The notes under the pieces were generated by a model. The model worked only from the letters and a program-made list of their open reading frames with translations, made no database searches and had not been told where the DNA came from. Of a stretch of DNA of 64,000 bases, positions 62,838-64,000 are shown piece after piece. Numbering within the stretch: position 1 is the first letter of the stretch; every line of letters starts with the position of its first letter. This DNA is from Druceiella hillmani. Lineage: Eukaryota > Arthropoda > Insecta > Lepidoptera > Hepialidae. Both the position numbers and the translations under genes were made by a program. Where the stretch lies: positions 2,720,001-2,784,000 of the forward strand of contig JAYKKI010000126.1 of NCBI GenBank assembly GCA_039881145.1, written 5' to 3'.

Positions 62838-64000
62838 CGTGTAAAATCGAATATTACTATGCTATGGAGAGATAATCTCTTCGAGATCCCTGTAGAAAAC
62901 TGTGAAAATCGTTTGTTTTGAAATTCTGAAAACTTTTAGAAAGTTTTACAAGAAGCCAGTTGTCCGTTGAAGTGTTAAGAAAATAATTGTCGACTGATTT
63001 ATGAAATAGACGAAAACATACATTCCGTTCCAGAAATGTTATTGGTTTTATAGGAAATAGATTTTACAGGAATAGATATTCATTCCAGAAATGTTATTGG
63101 TTATAAGTTTATTGGTTGTAGGAAATAAATTTATAAATGTTATTGGTTATACATTTTATTGGTTATAGGAAATAAATTTTGTTTTTTGTTGATAAATTTA
63201 GGTTTTTATTTAATGATATTGTATTACATGGGAACGAAAAATATGGAAAATATGGTAATAACTTTACAAAAACTTTTACCTTTGAGTTTTTATAATTACA
63301 GAATCGCCACGTATTTCTATCACGGTTTCTATTGTTTTCTTCAGGACTTTGAAGATAAATTACCTTTCCGGCAATTTCGCCTTAGTCGTATTCAGTTTAA
63401 CACACCGTACGTATATAATAATGCTATTATGTCACTAATACCGGATCTATTATTGTTATTATATTTATTATACGTAAATAGTCTGATTTAGTTTTTTATT
63501 GAAATTCGTAATGTTTAATTTTTCATCCATGTTTATGATACATTAAGCCGTTACATATATCTTTCATCTCATATAGCAGACGAGTGCCGATAAATAAATT
63601 AATTAAGTTTTACATTCGCATTACTTTATACTTTTAGAAAAATAGTTAAGAATAATATAATATTTCAAAAGTCGAATCTCTGCGTTATTGGCTTTTTAAG
63701 GCAATGATTTTTTGTGCTTAATATATTTTGGAAAAGTTTTTTGACTGCACGTACAGAAAGAGATAAACGAATGGCTCGTTAAAAATATTGAAAAAAATAT
63801 AATATCGTTGAAATACAAGTTGAATTAAAGCACTGGGGAATCTATAATATTATTATATGCCGCAATTAAACATAATGTTTAATTTGAAACCATTTCGTCA
63901 TAATTAACATTATTACTTAACGATAATTAAATAATTTTACAAAGTTCGCAAAAAAATATAAAATTTAAAAAACTGTAAGAAACTTTTTGAATTAAGGTTT
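62834..64000. other. AT-rich DNA; short degenerate repeat near 63030-63180
   Basis: ATGTTATTGGTTATA and GGAAATAAATTT recur several times between 63030 and 63180 in an irregular order. A 110-codon frame (63159-63491) begins in this repeat and shows only hydrophobic low-complexity residues; I do not call it a gene. Confidence 0.5.

Noticed and set aside
63159..63491. 110-codon plus-strand frame
   Set aside because: It begins inside a degenerate short repeat and is hydrophobic low-complexity sequence with no recognised domain.

Overview
This window looks like nuclear DNA from an insect, most likely a moth or butterfly (Lepidoptera). It is very AT-rich and contains no operons, no intact long genes and no CRISPR arrays. 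Lepidoptera is inferred from the repeats: an R1-clade LINE, Helitrons with TC...CTAG ends inserted between A and T, a tRNA-derived SINE, a mariner relic, and a dispersed motif of the 'TAAGGGTTC...GAACCCT' type. The species cannot be named from sequence alone.

Layout. Positions 1-2100 hold the 3' part of a dead R1-clade LINE. It runs directly into about 1 kb of ACATAT/ACATAC microsatellite. Positions 3-8 kb are mostly unique AT-rich DNA with (TA)n arrays and a few GC-rich pockets that may be regulatory. A roughly 215/180-bp tandem array (8.2-9.4 kb), an 82-bp array (10.4-10.7 kb) and a SINE with target-site duplications (11.1 kb) follow. The best-resolved mobile element is a 1963-bp Helitron at 14388-16350. 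It has both canonical ends and a Rep/helicase gene cut down to its N-terminal region, with a recognisable intron. From 16.3 to 32 kb there are foldback sequences, a long direct repeat, one copy of a roughly 410-bp dispersed family (its partner is at 38.4 kb), a mariner transposase relic and long empty AT-rich stretches. From 32 to 53 kb tandem arrays dominate: about 134 bp, 61 bp, 33 bp, 160 bp with a trimeric higher-order repeat, 34 bp, and an inverted-plus-tandem complex. An 87-bp-armed hairpin element and a 244-bp mini-Helitron lie among them. A Jockey-like LINE relic sits at 54 kb.

The only convincing host-gene signal is at 55.6-56.6 kb. A GC-rich block with six CCAAT motifs and a GC-box cluster precedes a short open exon (56457-56562, + strand). 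That exon starts at an ATG after an in-frame stop, has Gly-, Pro- and His-rich runs, and ends at a strong GTGAGT splice donor. I read this as the first coding exon of a gene with a long first intron, possibly a transcriptional regulator, with 56563-64000 as intron. A weaker minus-strand exon candidate lies at 61766-61942.

Most ATG- or TTG-initiated frames here are products of microsatellites or tandem arrays whose period happens to stay open. Function was assigned by eye from protein motifs and repeat structure; no database search was run.
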